Source: Kitasatospora atroaurantiaca (GTDB taxonomy: Bacteria; Actinomycetota; Actinomycetes; Streptomycetales; Streptomycetaceae). From it: a stretch of DNA of 64,000 nt. The DNA lies in contig NZ_VIVR01000001.1 in the NCBI RefSeq assembly GCF_007828955.1, positions 5,890,001 through 5,954,000 on the forward strand, read 5' to 3'. The translations under genes and the position numbers were made by a program. Shown here in pieces: positions 45,125 through 52,996 of the stretch. Under the pieces are notes generated by a model. That model searched no databases. It was not told the DNA's origin and saw only the letters and a list, made by a program, of their open reading frames with translations. Numbering within the stretch: position 1 is the stretch's first letter; each line of letters starts with the position of its first letter.

Positions 45125-45850
45125 ATGAACGAACAGACGACCGCGCTGGTGACCGGCGCGAACAAGGGGATCGGGTACGAGATCGCGGCTGGTCTGGGTG
45201 CCCTCGGCTGGAGGGTCGGGGTCGGTGCCCGGGACGAGGAGCGGCGCGAGGCCGCCGTGGAGAAGCTGCGGGCGGCGGGCGTCGACGCGTTCGGCGTACA
45301 ACTCGACGTGACCGACGACGCGAGCGTGGCTGCCGCCGCCGGGCTGATCGAGGACCGCGCCGGACGCCTCGACGTGCTCGTCAACAATGCCGGGATCACT
45401 GGCAGCGCGCCACAGATGCCCACCACGGTCGACCCCGCGACGGTGCTGGCGGCCGTGGAGACCAATGTGATCGGTGTCATCCGCGTCACCAACGCGATGC
45501 TGCCGTTGCTGCGCCGCTCGGCGTCGCCGCGCATCGTGAACATGTCCAGCAGCGTCGGCTCCCTCACCCTGCAGACCACTCCCGGCGTCGAAATAGGCCC
45601 GATTGCCGTCGCCTATACGCCGTCGAAGACGTTCCTCAACGCCGTCACCGTTCAGTACGCCAAGGAGCTGCGCGACACGAACATCCTGATCAACGCTGCC
45701 TGCCCCGGCTACTGCGCGACCGACCTCAACGGCTTCCGCGGCGTCCGCACCCCGGAACAGGGCGCGGCGATCGCGATCCGGCTCGCGACCCTGCCCGACG
45801 ACGGCCCGACCGGCAACTTCTTCGACGACGCAGGCGAGGTGCCTTGGTGA
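45125..45850 (+). CDS. Short-chain dehydrogenase/reductase
   Basis: 241 residues of classical SDR type: cofactor motif TGANKGIGYEIA, NNAGITGS, catalytic Ser region VNMSSSVGS and Tyr-Lys in AYTPSKTFLNA. It resembles carbonyl-reductase-like SDRs that use NADPH; substrate unknown. ATG 45125 follows AGAGGA. Divergent from the LysR-type regulator that probably controls it. The sequence after its stop is an IS3 remnant. Confidence 0.9.
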   Translation: MNEQTTALVTGANKGIGYEIAAGLGALGWRVGVGARDEERREAAVEKLRAAGVDAFGVQLDVTDDASVAAAAGLIEDRAGRLDVLVNNAGITGSAPQMPTTVDPATVLAAVETNVIGVIRVTNAMLPLLRRSASPRIVNMSSSVGSLTLQTTPGVEIGPIAVAYTPSKTFLNAVTVQYAKELRDTNILINAACPGYCATDLNGFRGVRTPEQGAAIAIRLATLPDDGPTGNFFDDAGEVPW

Positions 45851-45905
45851 CCTGAACGTCAGCGCACGACGTCGACGCGCCGTCGACCACCGAGAGGCTC
45901 CCATC

Positions 45906-46065
45906 CACCGGCACCGGTTCGCCACCCGTGCCGACGCCCGCCTGAAGATCGCCACCTGGATCACCGGCTTCTACAACACACGCCGCAGGCACTCTGCGGC
46001 CGGCGGCCTGCCGCCGGTCGAGTTCGAACGGATCATCAGCGAAGCACGCTCCAGGACTCGGAGGG
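45906..46065 (+). pseudogene. IS3-family transposase, C-terminal remnant
   Basis: The frame reads ATWITGFYNTRRRHSAAGG and LPPVEFERIISEARS, the end of an IS3-type transposase (YN-RRRHS..G..P..FE). Only about 50 residues remain, with no start or upstream catalytic core. Confidence 0.7.
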
Positions 46066-46117
46066 CGGTGGAGAGGCCGGCTCCGTCCTCGACGCGGGCG
46101 AGGGCCTGGTGCAGGCC

Positions 46118-46152
46118 GCGTGGGGCCCGGCGCGCTGGGCCGGGCCCCACGC
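46118..46152. terminator. Strong GC-rich hairpin after tautomerase gene
   Basis: GCGTGGGGCCCGGC and GCCGGGCCCCACGC pair almost perfectly around a GCGCTG loop. It lies 13 nt beyond the tautomerase stop (minus strand). No T run, as is usual for actinomycete terminators. Confidence 0.65.
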
Positions 46153-46164
46153 AGGTGGTCGGCG

Positions 46165-46374
46165 TCAGGAGTCGCCGTTGAGCATGGCGGCGGTCAGGAC
46201 GTTGCCGGCGACGCCCCAGCCGCCGTCGACGACCTCGTCGATGAGCACGACAGTGGTGGGACGGGCCCGCTCACCGTAGATCTCCGCGTACAGGTCGGTG
46301 GTGCGCTCGACGATCTTCTTCTTGTCCTCGGCGGTGATGGTGCCCGCGGGAACCTTGAAGTTGGCGAAAGGCAT
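46165..46374 (-). CDS. 4-oxalocrotonate tautomerase-family protein
   Basis: 69 residues. MPFANFKVPAGTITAEDKKK gives the catalytic N-terminal Pro exposed after Met removal; the rest (VVLIDEVVDGGWGVAGNVL) fits the small tautomerase beta-alpha-beta fold, active as a multimer. ATG 46374 with AAGGAG upstream; longer in-frame extensions would hide the catalytic Pro and are rejected. Substrate unknown. Confidence 0.85.
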   Translation of the reverse strand: MPFANFKVPAGTITAEDKKKIVERTTDLYAEIYGERARPTTVVLIDEVVDGGWGVAGNVLTAAMLNGDS

Positions 46375-46471
46375 GGATCTTTCTCCTTCGAGTGGAATTC
46401 TTTCGTGGGATCGGAAGTCTCTGTCCGAGGGTGGATGGCCGATGACCGTCCCTCGGCTGGTGTCGGCGTGG

Positions 46472-47060
46472 TCAGAGGCTGGCGCGGGGAGTGAGCAATT
46501 CGCCGATGCCGACGCGGTGGAAGAACTCCGCGCGAATCCGGTCGTCCATCGTGGAGACCACTTCGCTGCCGTCGCGGCTGGGATCGACATGGGTGCGGAC
46601 CGGTCGTTCCCCATGGGGCAGTCCGACGACACGGACGATTTCGTCGGCCACTTCCCGGGCCTCACGTGCCGGCGGGAAGATGCGGCTCAGGGCCTCGGTC
46701 ATCGTGTCCCTCAGCCGCTCGTAGGGCTCGTCGTACTCTGCGGCACGGGCGCTGTCAGCCGGTGCGCCGGCGTGAGCGAAGTGGTTGGTGCCGCTCGGAT
46801 GGGCGCCGGGGACGACGAGGGTGGTCTCGATGCCGAACTTGATCAGCTCAGCGGCGTAGCTCTCGGCGAGAGCATCCATCGCGGCTTTGGCCGCGAAGTA
46901 GGGTGCCAGGAAGGGCGGATGTCCACCGCGGGTCGAGGTGGATCCCACCCACACGAGCAACCCTTGTCCCCGGGGCGCATGATCGGCAGCACCGTGCTGA
47001 CCGTCGTCCGGTTGTGGGTCTGGGCGGTGTGGTCGGGCGATGGCCAGGCCGAGGGCGGAG
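46472..47060 (-). pseudogene. Short-chain dehydrogenase, 5'-truncated and frameshifted
   Basis: The C-terminal half is well preserved: VGSTSTRGGHPPFLAPYFAA, catalytic-type YFAAKAAMDAL, LIKFGIETTLVVPGAHPSG and a long C-terminal extension ending ELLTPRASL. Near 46970 the frame changes (NRTTVSTVLPIMRPGDKG lies one frame over), and nothing resembling the cofactor-binding N-terminus (TGxxxGIG) is present upstream. The open frame continues to 47695 but is not SDR-like. Confidence 0.7.
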
Positions 47061-47299
47061 CGGTTCGCGTCCCGTGGTCTACGGGCTCTGGCGCCGACAC
47101 ATCTTGAGGGCCGCGCGGGGGACCGGGCCGACCGAGCGCCAGGTGTAGATCCTGCGGGCACTGCGCGGTTGGTCCGTCGGTTCGGCAGCTCGGCGCCCTC
47201 GCCAGCCTGGCGAGGTCTCCGGGCGTCTGACCGGACTGGTCGGTGCGTGCTCTGCGGTGGTCTCGGTCGTTGATGAGGCATGCAGACCAAATGGGCGAC

Positions 47300-47336
47300 G
47301 AGGTGGTCGGCCGCACGCTGTGCGGCCGACCACCTC
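47300..47336. repeat. 17-bp perfect inverted repeat with 3-nt loop
   Basis: GAGGTGGTCGGCCGCAC, GCT, GTGCGGCCGACCACCTC. It lies between the broken SDR and the polyprenyl synthase gene. Neither strand has a T run after it. It could be a terminator, an operator for the downstream gene (start 47419) or an element end. Confidence 0.6.
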
Positions 47337-47418
47337 AAGCAGGGCCGAGTCGCCGCAGAGATCACAGTTCTCGGGTCCGGCAGGGCTCGGCCTTGCCCGG
47401 TTCGGGGGCGGTGAACCG

Positions 47419-48495
47419 ATGACTTCGGGTGTGGTTGCTGCGTACGGGATCGATCTGAGTGCGGTGCGGGGGCAGGTCGATGCGGTGCTGGAGGACTTCC
47501 TGGCCGGTAAGGCCCGGGCGGCGGCCGGGCGTGGGCACCCGCCGGAGGTGGTGCGGACGGTGCGGGACTTCCTGGCAGCCGGCGGCAAACGGATCCGGGC
47601 CATGGTGTGCGTGGTGGGCTGGCATGCCGCGGGCGGACACGGTGACGTGACGTCGGTTCTGCGAGTGGCGGCCTCTTTGGAGTTGTTCGTCGCATTCGCC
47701 CTCATCCACGACGACATCATGGACGACTCGGCCAGCCGCCGTGGCCGCCCTGCCGTCCACCGCGCCATGCGCGCCCAGCTCGGCGGGGACGAGCGGGCCG
47801 AACGCCTTGGTGCGGGCGGCGCCTTGCTGGTGGGGAACCTCGCCTTGATGTGGGCTCAGGAACTGCTGCACACCGCCCGGCTGGACGCCGGGCGGTACCC
47901 GGTGGTTCATGGGTTGTACGACGCGATGCTGGAGGAGGTGATGTACGGCCAGTACCTGGATGTGATGGGCACCGACCGGGGTCCTGACGACCTCGAGGCG
48001 GCACTGCAGATCATCCGCTTCAAGACCGCCTCCGCGACCATCGAGCGGCCGCTGCAGTTGGGAGCTGCCGTCGCCGGGGCCGGTGCGACCACCATGGACG
48101 TCTTTACGCAGCTGGGCCTGCCACTGGGGGAGGCGTTCCAGATCAGGGACGATCTCCTCGACGTTTTCGGCAGCCCGGACGGCGCATGTCGGCCGGGCCT
48201 GAGCGATCTACGAGAAGGCAAGCGGACCGTTCTCCTGGCTCTGGGTCTGCAGCGGGCCGACCAGGTCCAGCGGGAGCGGCTTCGCCACCTGGTGGGCCGG
48301 GCCGATCTGCGGGAGCGCGAGGCGGCAGAGGTGAGGGACATCCTGGAGACGAGCGGGGCCCGAGAGGACACCGAGCGGCTGATCACCTCCCGCTACGAGC
48401 AGGTGTTGCGCGTTCTGGACGACGCCGCCTTCCCGCAAGCCGCGGACGTTGCCCTGCGCGATCTTGCGATCACCGCCACGCAGTACACCTCCTGA
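47419..48495 (+). CDS. Polyprenyl (geranylgeranyl/farnesyl-type) diphosphate synthase 1
   Basis: 358 residues. First Asp-rich motif HDDIMDDSASRRG and second RDDLLDVFG bind Mg-diphosphate; GGKRIRAMV and FKTASATIERPLQLG are further conserved sites. Condenses isopentenyl diphosphate with an allylic diphosphate; chain length cannot be read safely (residues before the first motif are ELFVAFALI). ATG 47419 (MTSGVVAAYGIDL) fits. A second, divergent synthase follows 92 nt downstream on the same strand. Confidence 0.9.
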   Translation: MTSGVVAAYGIDLSAVRGQVDAVLEDFLAGKARAAAGRGHPPEVVRTVRDFLAAGGKRIRAMVCVVGWHAAGGHGDVTSVLRVAASLELFVAFALIHDDIMDDSASRRGRPAVHRAMRAQLGGDERAERLGAGGALLVGNLALMWAQELLHTARLDAGRYPVVHGLYDAMLEEVMYGQYLDVMGTDRGPDDLEAALQIIRFKTASATIERPLQLGAAVAGAGATTMDVFTQLGLPLGEAFQIRDDLLDVFGSPDGACRPGLSDLREGKRTVLLALGLQRADQVQRERLRHLVGRADLREREAAEVRDILETSGAREDTERLITSRYEQVLRVLDDAAFPQAADVALRDLAITATQYTS

Positions 48496-48587
48496 CACCA
48501 CCGCGCGCACGCTGCCCGTGGCACCGGCCACCACCGCGCTCGGCGTCCACTAGCGTGTCATCCATTCCTGACCAGGAGGACCTTGTC

Positions 48588-49679
48588 ATGACCGAAGCCG
48601 TCGGCCTCGATGAGCAGGTACTGGACCGTGCTGCCGGATACGAGCGCCGGTTCAACGCGCTCTTCGAGGAGTACTTCGACACACTGAGCACCAGGCTCGA
48701 TGTGCCGTCGTTCAGCCGTTTCACCCCGGACTGCCTGGAGTTGCTGCGGCAGCTGTCCTTGCGCGGCGGCAAGCGGATGCGGGTCGTCCTGCTTCACGAG
48801 GCGGCTCGGCTGGTGACTGCCGAGCCGGTCGACGGGCTGGACGCCGCGGCGCTGAGCATCGAACTGCTGCAGACCCACGGCCTGGTGCACGACGACCTCA
48901 TCGACGACAGCCCCACCCGCCGGGGCGGCCCTTCCACCTACTACGCCTACCGCAAGCAGTTCCCCCACCACCCGCAGGCGGCGCTCGGTCTCACCGTGCT
49001 CGCCGGTGATCTCGCCCTGGCCCTGTCCCTGCAGGTGCTCCTGGATGCGAAGGTTCCTGGCGTGCTGCGTCAGGCCATGGTCGAGGTCCAGACACGCGCA
49101 GCAGCCGACACATTCGTGGGCCAGATCATCGACCTGGAACGCGACTTCACCCCCACCGCTCCGGACGAGGAGCTCCTGCACTGCGTGGCCGACTACAAAT
49201 CCGCCCGCTACTCGCTTGTCGCGCCCCTGCAGCTGGGCCTCCTGGCCGCAGGTGGGCAGCCGGCACTCTTCGACCAGGAACTGCGCCGTTACGCGCGGCT
49301 GGTCGGGATCTGCGGACAGATGCGAGATGACTACCTGGACCTGTTCGGGGACGCGGCCACCATGGGCAAGCCGACCGGCACCGACATCCGCGACGGGAAG
49401 CAGAGTTACACCGTCAGCGCCCTGCTGTCCGCCGTCGGTGACGCCGAGCGTGCCGTGGTGGAAGCCGCGCTCGGTGACCCGGCCTGCACACCGGAGACCA
49501 TCGCCGCGGTCCGCGAGATCGGCGAACGCCGCGGTGTGGCGGACAGGATGCGGGCGGACATGCGGCGCTATGCGGAACAGGCCTGCCTGGTGGCCGCCGG
49601 CTGGCGGCCACGATGGCGTGATGAGGCGGTCATTTTCTTCGAGCGGCTGCCGTTGTGGAGCGTTGAACGAGCGATGTGA
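48588..49679 (+). CDS. Polyprenyl diphosphate synthase 2
   Basis: 363 residues. GGKRMRVVLLHEAARL, first motif HDDLIDDSPTRRGGPS and second MRDDYLDLFGDAATMGK are present. Sequence differs strongly from synthase 1 (for example TYYAYRKQFPHHPQ), so the pair could make products of different length or form a heteromer. ATG 48588 with CAGGAGGA upstream. Its 3' end overlaps the 3' end of the convergent acyltransferase gene by 50 nt. Confidence 0.9.
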   Translation: MTEAVGLDEQVLDRAAGYERRFNALFEEYFDTLSTRLDVPSFSRFTPDCLELLRQLSLRGGKRMRVVLLHEAARLVTAEPVDGLDAAALSIELLQTHGLVHDDLIDDSPTRRGGPSTYYAYRKQFPHHPQAALGLTVLAGDLALALSLQVLLDAKVPGVLRQAMVEVQTRAAADTFVGQIIDLERDFTPTAPDEELLHCVADYKSARYSLVAPLQLGLLAAGGQPALFDQELRRYARLVGICGQMRDDYLDLFGDAATMGKPTGTDIRDGKQSYTVSALLSAVGDAERAVVEAALGDPACTPETIAAVREIGERRGVADRMRADMRRYAEQACLVAAGWRPRWRDEAVIFFERLPLWSVERAM

Positions 49680-51021
49680 CCAGTGTGCGTACGAGGCTGG
49701 TGGCGTCTGCGGCCGTGGCGGGTTCGGTGCGTGCGGGTCCCACGTCTGTGGCCGGGGGAGTTGTGGCCCTCAGGTCCGCGAGCGCCTGGTGCCAGCGTGC
49801 GGGGAGGGTTTCGGCGTGGGGGAGGGCCTTGTCGATGCGGAAGCACGCGCTGGCAACGTCCTCGTAGCTCATCACGGCGACGGCCATGGGGACGCCGGGC
49901 GGGCAGCAGATGATGGGGTCGATGCGGTGTACCGCCGCGTCGCCGTAGTGCAGACGGTGACGCACTACGAGATATGACGCGCAGACGGTGAGCCGGCCTG
50001 GTGCGGTGCTGAGGGCCACGAGTCGCTGGAACAGGCTCCGGGGGAGGCGGGTGAGGGCCGCGCGGAGTACTGCCTTGTGGTCGGAGGACTTCAGGGCGGC
50101 GGTGACAACCCGCGTGCGCTCCAGCCGTTCACCCGGAGGCATGGTGCCGCCGGGCAGGTCGATCCGGGTCAGGAACAGCCGGTTTCCCGGAACTCCCACC
50201 TCCTCGGGCGTGCGCAGGCTGACGGGGACCATGACGGGGATCGCCACGCCGGCGGCGCCGGGCCAGGCCGTGCCGGCCCACTCGGCGATGGCGTCGGCCA
50301 GGGCTGTGAGGAAGACGTCGTTGGTGCTGGCGCCGCCGGCTCGGGCCGCTGCGCGCAGCCACGCCGTGGGAGCCTGAGTCCACACCGTGTGGCGCTGGTC
50401 GGTCGGCGGATGGGCGGGAGATTGCCACAGGTGGTGCCGGCGCATGTGGCGTAGCAACGTCGCGGTGCTCCGCAGGACCTGGCGTAGAGGGGGCCTGGCG
50501 GTGGGGGTGAGGCCCCGAGCCAGCAACGAGGACTGCCCCGGCAACAGCGGCGGCCCGAACAGGGCTTCGAGAACCGTGACGACGTTGGCGCCGTCCTGGA
50601 CCGTGTGTTGGGTGAGGTACAGCAGGGCGAACCCGTCGGGGACGTGACCGTGCAGCAGGACCATGCGCCAGGCCGGAGCGGTGTCCGGCCAGGGTTCGTG
50701 CAGGAAAGCCCGTACCGCGGTGTCCAGAGCCGCAGGCTGGCCACCGACGCGCTGAGCGCGAATGTGCTGGGTCATATCCGGTCTGGCAGGCGACCACCGT
50801 GCCGTCGGTCCATCGACGGTCAGGAGGTGCGTGAGGCAAGGGAGGCCGGCAAGGCGGGTGGCGACGTGTGCTCGAAGGCCGGTCAGATCGGGCACGGTAC
50901 CGGTCAGGTGCAGCACGACCCCGACGGTCGCGTTGGCATCCGGGTGCTGCGCGAGCATTTCGGCCTCGAGCATGACGAGGTCGGCGGGACCGGGGTCCGG
51001 AAACCGGGTCAAATCTGTCAC
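49630..51021 (-). CDS. WS/DGAT-type O-acyltransferase
   Basis: 463 residues similar to bacterial wax-ester synthase/diacylglycerol acyltransferases (condensation-domain fold). The active-site motif HHxxxDG appears as QHTVQDGANVV: the second, catalytic His is kept and the first is Gln. Other family motifs are VMVPVSLRTPE, GNRLFLTRIDLP and a C-terminal region with VPMAVAVMSYEDVASACF. These enzymes esterify alcohols with acyl-CoA. The GTG start overlaps the PAP2 stop (GTGA). Beside two prenyl synthases and a phosphatase, the alcohol could be a prenol (inference). Confidence 0.8.
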   Translation of the reverse strand: MTDLTRFPDPGPADLVMLEAEMLAQHPDANATVGVVLHLTGTVPDLTGLRAHVATRLAGLPCLTHLLTVDGPTARWSPARPDMTQHIRAQRVGGQPAALDTAVRAFLHEPWPDTAPAWRMVLLHGHVPDGFALLYLTQHTVQDGANVVTVLEALFGPPLLPGQSSLLARGLTPTARPPLRQVLRSTATLLRHMRRHHLWQSPAHPPTDQRHTVWTQAPTAWLRAAARAGGASTNDVFLTALADAIAEWAGTAWPGAAGVAIPVMVPVSLRTPEEVGVPGNRLFLTRIDLPGGTMPPGERLERTRVVTAALKSSDHKAVLRAALTRLPRSLFQRLVALSTAPGRLTVCASYLVVRHRLHYGDAAVHRIDPIICCPPGVPMAVAVMSYEDVASACFRIDKALPHAETLPARWHQALADLRATTPPATDVGPARTEPATAADATSLVRTLVTSLVQRSTTAAARRK

Positions 51022-51686
51022 CCGAGAAGGTCGAAGAGAGGTGCGCCGACTCCTGCACCGACGAGCGCCCCGACGGCTACCTGGCCGATGGTGTGGCAGC
51101 GCAACCGGATGCGGGACCAGCCGATCAGCGCCACCAGCGGGCTGAGCACGAGGAGCCAGGTCCCGAACACCGAGGCGAGAATGGCGAGGGCGCCGGCGGC
51201 GACCGCGGAGTGGACCGACACCTTCCAGAAGAAGGTGATCACGAGCAGGACGAGCAGGACGGCGAGCATCGCCGCCACCAGGGCCGTCACCTCGATCGGC
51301 GCGTCGAGCCCGTACAGCAGCGCCGTGCCGGTGATGACCGAGGCCATGACGCCGGGAGCGGCCACGAGGCGGTCCTGCCGCCGCCGCACATGCCGGTCAC
51401 CCCAGTACCGGCGGCGCTCACCGACTCCCAGGATCAGCGTGGGCAGCACGGCGGTGAACGCCGCCGCGAGCAGACCCCAGCCGGCGCCCGGCCATGCATC
51501 GGCGTGCCAGCCGAGCAGCGGAGCCAGGAGCAGCATCCAGTTCCTGGGCTCGAAGCCGTCGCTGATCAGCCACGCCCAGCGCGCCTCCCCCCGAGGCACC
51601 GCGTCCCCCGCGGCTGAGCGCGGAAGGCGGGCAGGGGCTGATACGACCTGTGGAGCAGTCGAAGCTGCGGCGTTCTGATCCGACAT
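51018..51686 (-). CDS. PAP2-family membrane phosphatase
   Basis: About 222 residues with several transmembrane helices (MLAVLLVLLVITFFW, ALAILASVFGTWLLVL). Signature motifs 2 and 3 of PAP2 phosphatases are recognisable as KVSVHSAVAAG (SxHxA) and WSRIRLRCHTIGQVAVGALV (SR..H..., catalytic His); the motif-1 Lys/Arg-rich site is less clear (RRRQDRLVAAPGV). Such enzymes dephosphorylate lipid or prenyl diphosphates. ATG 51686 is chosen; GTG 51707 in frame is possible. Stop overlaps the acyltransferase start. Confidence 0.78.
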   Translation of the reverse strand: MSDQNAAASTAPQVVSAPARLPRSAAGDAVPRGEARWAWLISDGFEPRNWMLLLAPLLGWHADAWPGAGWGLLAAAFTAVLPTLILGVGERRRYWGDRHVRRRQDRLVAAPGVMASVITGTALLYGLDAPIEVTALVAAMLAVLLVLLVITFFWKVSVHSAVAAGALAILASVFGTWLLVLSPLVALIGWSRIRLRCHTIGQVAVGALVGAGVGAPLFDLLG

Positions 51687-51767
51687 CCTGAAAGCCCCCG
51701 CCCTCACCTGCTCGTCCTGCCGCAGTGCACGGCGTTCATCCTTGAAACGATGCCCGGACAGGGACAG

Positions 51768-52016
51768 TCACGGCACCGGCGCGGTCTGCTCGATGCCTGA
51801 CCCCTCCGGGGCTGTCTTCGCCATGCGCGGGTGGTGGGTGCGGGTACGGACCGCGAAGGCGGTCATGCCCAGCGCCGCCATGCCCACAGCCCAGCCGGCG
51901 CCCAGCAGCAGGCAGGACCACGGCACCAGCTTCAGACCACCGGCCGCGACCGAGCTCTGCACCGCCCCCGTAGGCCGGAAGGAATCGTACGACCGGGCTG
52001 TCCGCGTCCGGGTTGA
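51768..52016 (-). pseudogene. C-terminal remnant of a membrane (permease-like) protein
   Basis: The frame YDSFRPTGAVQSSVAAGGLK continues into one hydrophobic segment (LVPWSCLLLGAGWAVGMAAL) and the end AVRTRTHHP, like the last helix of ABC-2-type permeases. It is closed upstream by a stop at about 52015. A GTG at 51962 could start a 64-residue protein. Probably a remnant. Confidence 0.4.
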
Positions 52017-52171
52017 TCAGCATTCACTTGCAAATGCAAGACATGCAGCGTCCGTTCTGCTGGTTGATCGTCCAGTCCGACAGCGGATCACTGGTGTGCG
52101 GCACCACTCGTCCACACCGTTCGTACGTTGCTTCAATCGCCGTATCGAGCTGTCGAGGACGGTGGAAGAAC

Positions 52172-52996
52172 GTGGATCTGAACACGGTGACGGAGGTGCG
52201 CGACGCCCGTCGTCGCGACACGTGGCGGCCGGGCGACGCCTGGCTGGGCGGCGGCACGTACCTGTTCTCCGAGCCGCAGCCCCACATCCGCCGCCTGATC
52301 GACCTCAGTCGGACCGGCTGGGAACCACTTCAGCTGACCGCCGAAGGAGACCTGGAGATCGCCGCCACCTGCACGATCGCCCAGCTCTCCCGCTTCCCCA
52401 AGCCCGCGGAGTGGGCGGCGGCTCCGCTCTTCGAACAGTGCTGCCGGGCCTTCCTGGCCTCCTGGAAGATCTGGAACATGGCCACCGTCGGCGGAAACCT
52501 GTGCAACGCGCTGCCCGCCGGGCCGATGATCTCCCTGACCGCCGCCCTCGATGGCGTCTGCCGGCTGCTGTCCCGGACCGGCTCCGTGCGCGAGGTCCCG
52601 GTCGCCGACTTCGTCATCGGCGCCGGACGCAAGGTCCTGCACGAGGGTGAGCTGCTCCGTTCGGTCACTCTGCCCGCCCGGGCGCTGGCCGGCCGTACGG
52701 CGTTCCGGCAGGCGTCGCTGTACGGGCTGGGCCGGTCGGGCGCGCTGGTGATCGGTGCGGTTGATCCGATCGACGGGGAGTTGACCCTCACCATCACGGC
52801 CTCGACCGTGCGGCCGATCCAGCTGCGGTTCGCGTTGCCGCCGAACGCGGAAGCCTTGCGCGAGGCGGTCGAGTACGCGGTCGAGCCGGGGGAGTACTTC
52901 GACGACATCCACGGACTCCCGGCCTGGCGACGGCACATGACGTTTCGCTTCGCCGAGGAGATCCGCCGCGAACTGACCGAGGAGGCCGGACGATGA
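52172..52996 (+). CDS. FAD-binding subunit of a molybdenum hydroxylase
   Basis: 274 residues. The FAD-binding domain of the xanthine dehydrogenase family: WLGGGTYLFSEPQPHIRRLI, then ATVGGNLCNALPAGPMISL, and the C-terminal CO-dehydrogenase-flavoprotein-like part (GRKVLHEGELLRSVTLP). GTG 52172 is in frame with a purine-rich site (GGAAGA). Its stop overlaps the next gene (ATGA), so the two subunits are made together. Confidence 0.87.
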   Translation: MDLNTVTEVRDARRRDTWRPGDAWLGGGTYLFSEPQPHIRRLIDLSRTGWEPLQLTAEGDLEIAATCTIAQLSRFPKPAEWAAAPLFEQCCRAFLASWKIWNMATVGGNLCNALPAGPMISLTAALDGVCRLLSRTGSVREVPVADFVIGAGRKVLHEGELLRSVTLPARALAGRTAFRQASLYGLGRSGALVIGAVDPIDGELTLTITASTVRPIQLRFALPPNAEALREAVEYAVEPGEYFDDIHGLPAWRRHMTFRFAEEIRRELTEEAGR

